A DNA stretch of 6,518 nt, from contig JALVDN010000425.1 in NCBI GenBank assembly GCA_027008965.1, positions 1 to 6,518 on the forward strand, written 5' to 3'. The notes under the pieces are model-generated. The model did no database searches. It was not told where the DNA came from and saw only the letters and a program-made list of their open reading frames with translations. Below are positions 6,198 through 6,518 of the stretch, one piece after another; position 1 is the first letter of the stretch, and each line of letters starts with the position of its first letter. This stretch comes from Flavobacteriales bacterium. Its GTDB lineage: Bacteria; Bacteroidota; Bacteroidia; Flavobacteriales; Flavobacteriaceae. The position numbers were made by a program, and so were the translations under genes.

Positions 6198-6518
6198 ATG
6201 AAATTCACCTATACAGAAAAAAAAGATACAAGATCGGGTTTTGGCGATGCATTACTGGAATTGGGTCGTGAAAATGAAAATATTGTGGCACTCACGGCCG
6301 ATTTGGCCGGTTCGGTGAAGATGACCGCCTTTGCCAAAGAATTCCCCGACCGTTTTTTTGATGTTGGAATCCAGGAAGCCAACATGATGGGAATGGCAGC
6401 AGGTTTCACCATAGAAGGAAAAATACCTTTTGCATCCACTTTTGCAGAATTTGCCACCGGACGGGTATATGATCAAATCCGGCAATCCATAGCCTATTCC
6501 GAAAAGAATGTAAAGATT
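6198..6518 (+). CDS. Transketolase, C-terminal subunit (split type), 5' part only
   Basis: The frame from ATG at 6198 stays open to the window end, giving 107 residues. It matches the start of the pyrimidine-binding domain of transketolase as found in two-subunit enzymes: KKDTRSGFGDALLELG (8-23), then ALTADLAGSVKM (31-42), and DVGIQEANMMGMAAGF (55-70). In the last of these Glu60 corresponds to the catalytic Glu that activates the thiamine diphosphate cofactor. GRVYDQIRQSIAYSEKNVKI closes the fragment. The protein begins directly in this domain, with no cofactor-pyrophosphate-binding N-terminal half, so a partner subunit is required. That partner usually lies directly upstream, but here ctaA does. 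With its partner the enzyme would transfer two-carbon units in the cytoplasmic pentose phosphate pathway. A related two-subunit enzyme such as a 1-deoxyxylulose-5-phosphate synthase-like protein is less likely. It is separated from the oxidase cluster by 45 bases and has no functional link to it. Confidence 0.88.
   Translation, partial: MKFTYTEKKDTRSGFGDALLELGRENENIVALTADLAGSVKMTAFAKEFPDRFFDVGIQEANMMGMAAGFTIEGKIPFASTFAEFATGRVYDQIRQSIAYSEKNVKI

Overview
The window is AT-rich and almost fully coding, with every gene on the + strand. It most likely comes from a member of the Bacteroidota or a close relative. Three things point that way: start codons are preceded by A/T-rich leaders without clear Shine-Dalgarno sequences; the only promoter-like element seen is a TAnnTTTG box, the Bacteroidota -7 type; and the last gene is a transketolase C-terminal half resembling the split enzyme of that phylum. 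The phylum call is an inference from motifs, not a database result.

Bases 1-6152 hold one tightly packed gene cluster for an aa3-type cytochrome c oxidase and its assembly. In order it contains: the 3' end of ctaB (heme O synthase); coxB (subunit II, CuA); coxA (subunit I, heme a and heme a3-CuB); a first coxC (subunit III); a small subunit IV of the COX4_pro/CyoD type; a second, divergent coxC; a 67-residue membrane protein with an N-terminal Cys-x-x-Cys; a Sco-type copper chaperone lipoprotein; and ctaA (heme A synthase, COX15 type). Spacers are 12 bases or less and four junctions overlap, so the block is probably one transcript with translational coupling. Its promoter lies upstream of the window.

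The genes form a self-contained module. CtaB and CtaA convert heme B to heme O and then heme A for CoxA. Sco, perhaps with the small CxxC protein, would supply copper to CuA in CoxB. CoxA/B/C/IV form the oxidase in the inner membrane. CoxB has no fused cytochrome c domain, so a separate cytochrome c or other donor is expected.

After a 45-base spacer with a possible promoter, bases 6198-6518 start an unrelated gene, the C-terminal (pyrimidine-binding) half of a split transketolase, cut by the window end.

The most notable observation is that CoxA keeps all redox-centre ligands and the D-pathway residues, while the canonical K-pathway residues are replaced in both CoxA and CoxB. I found no RNA genes, mobile elements, CRISPR arrays or large repeats, and nothing that amounts to a wholly new system.
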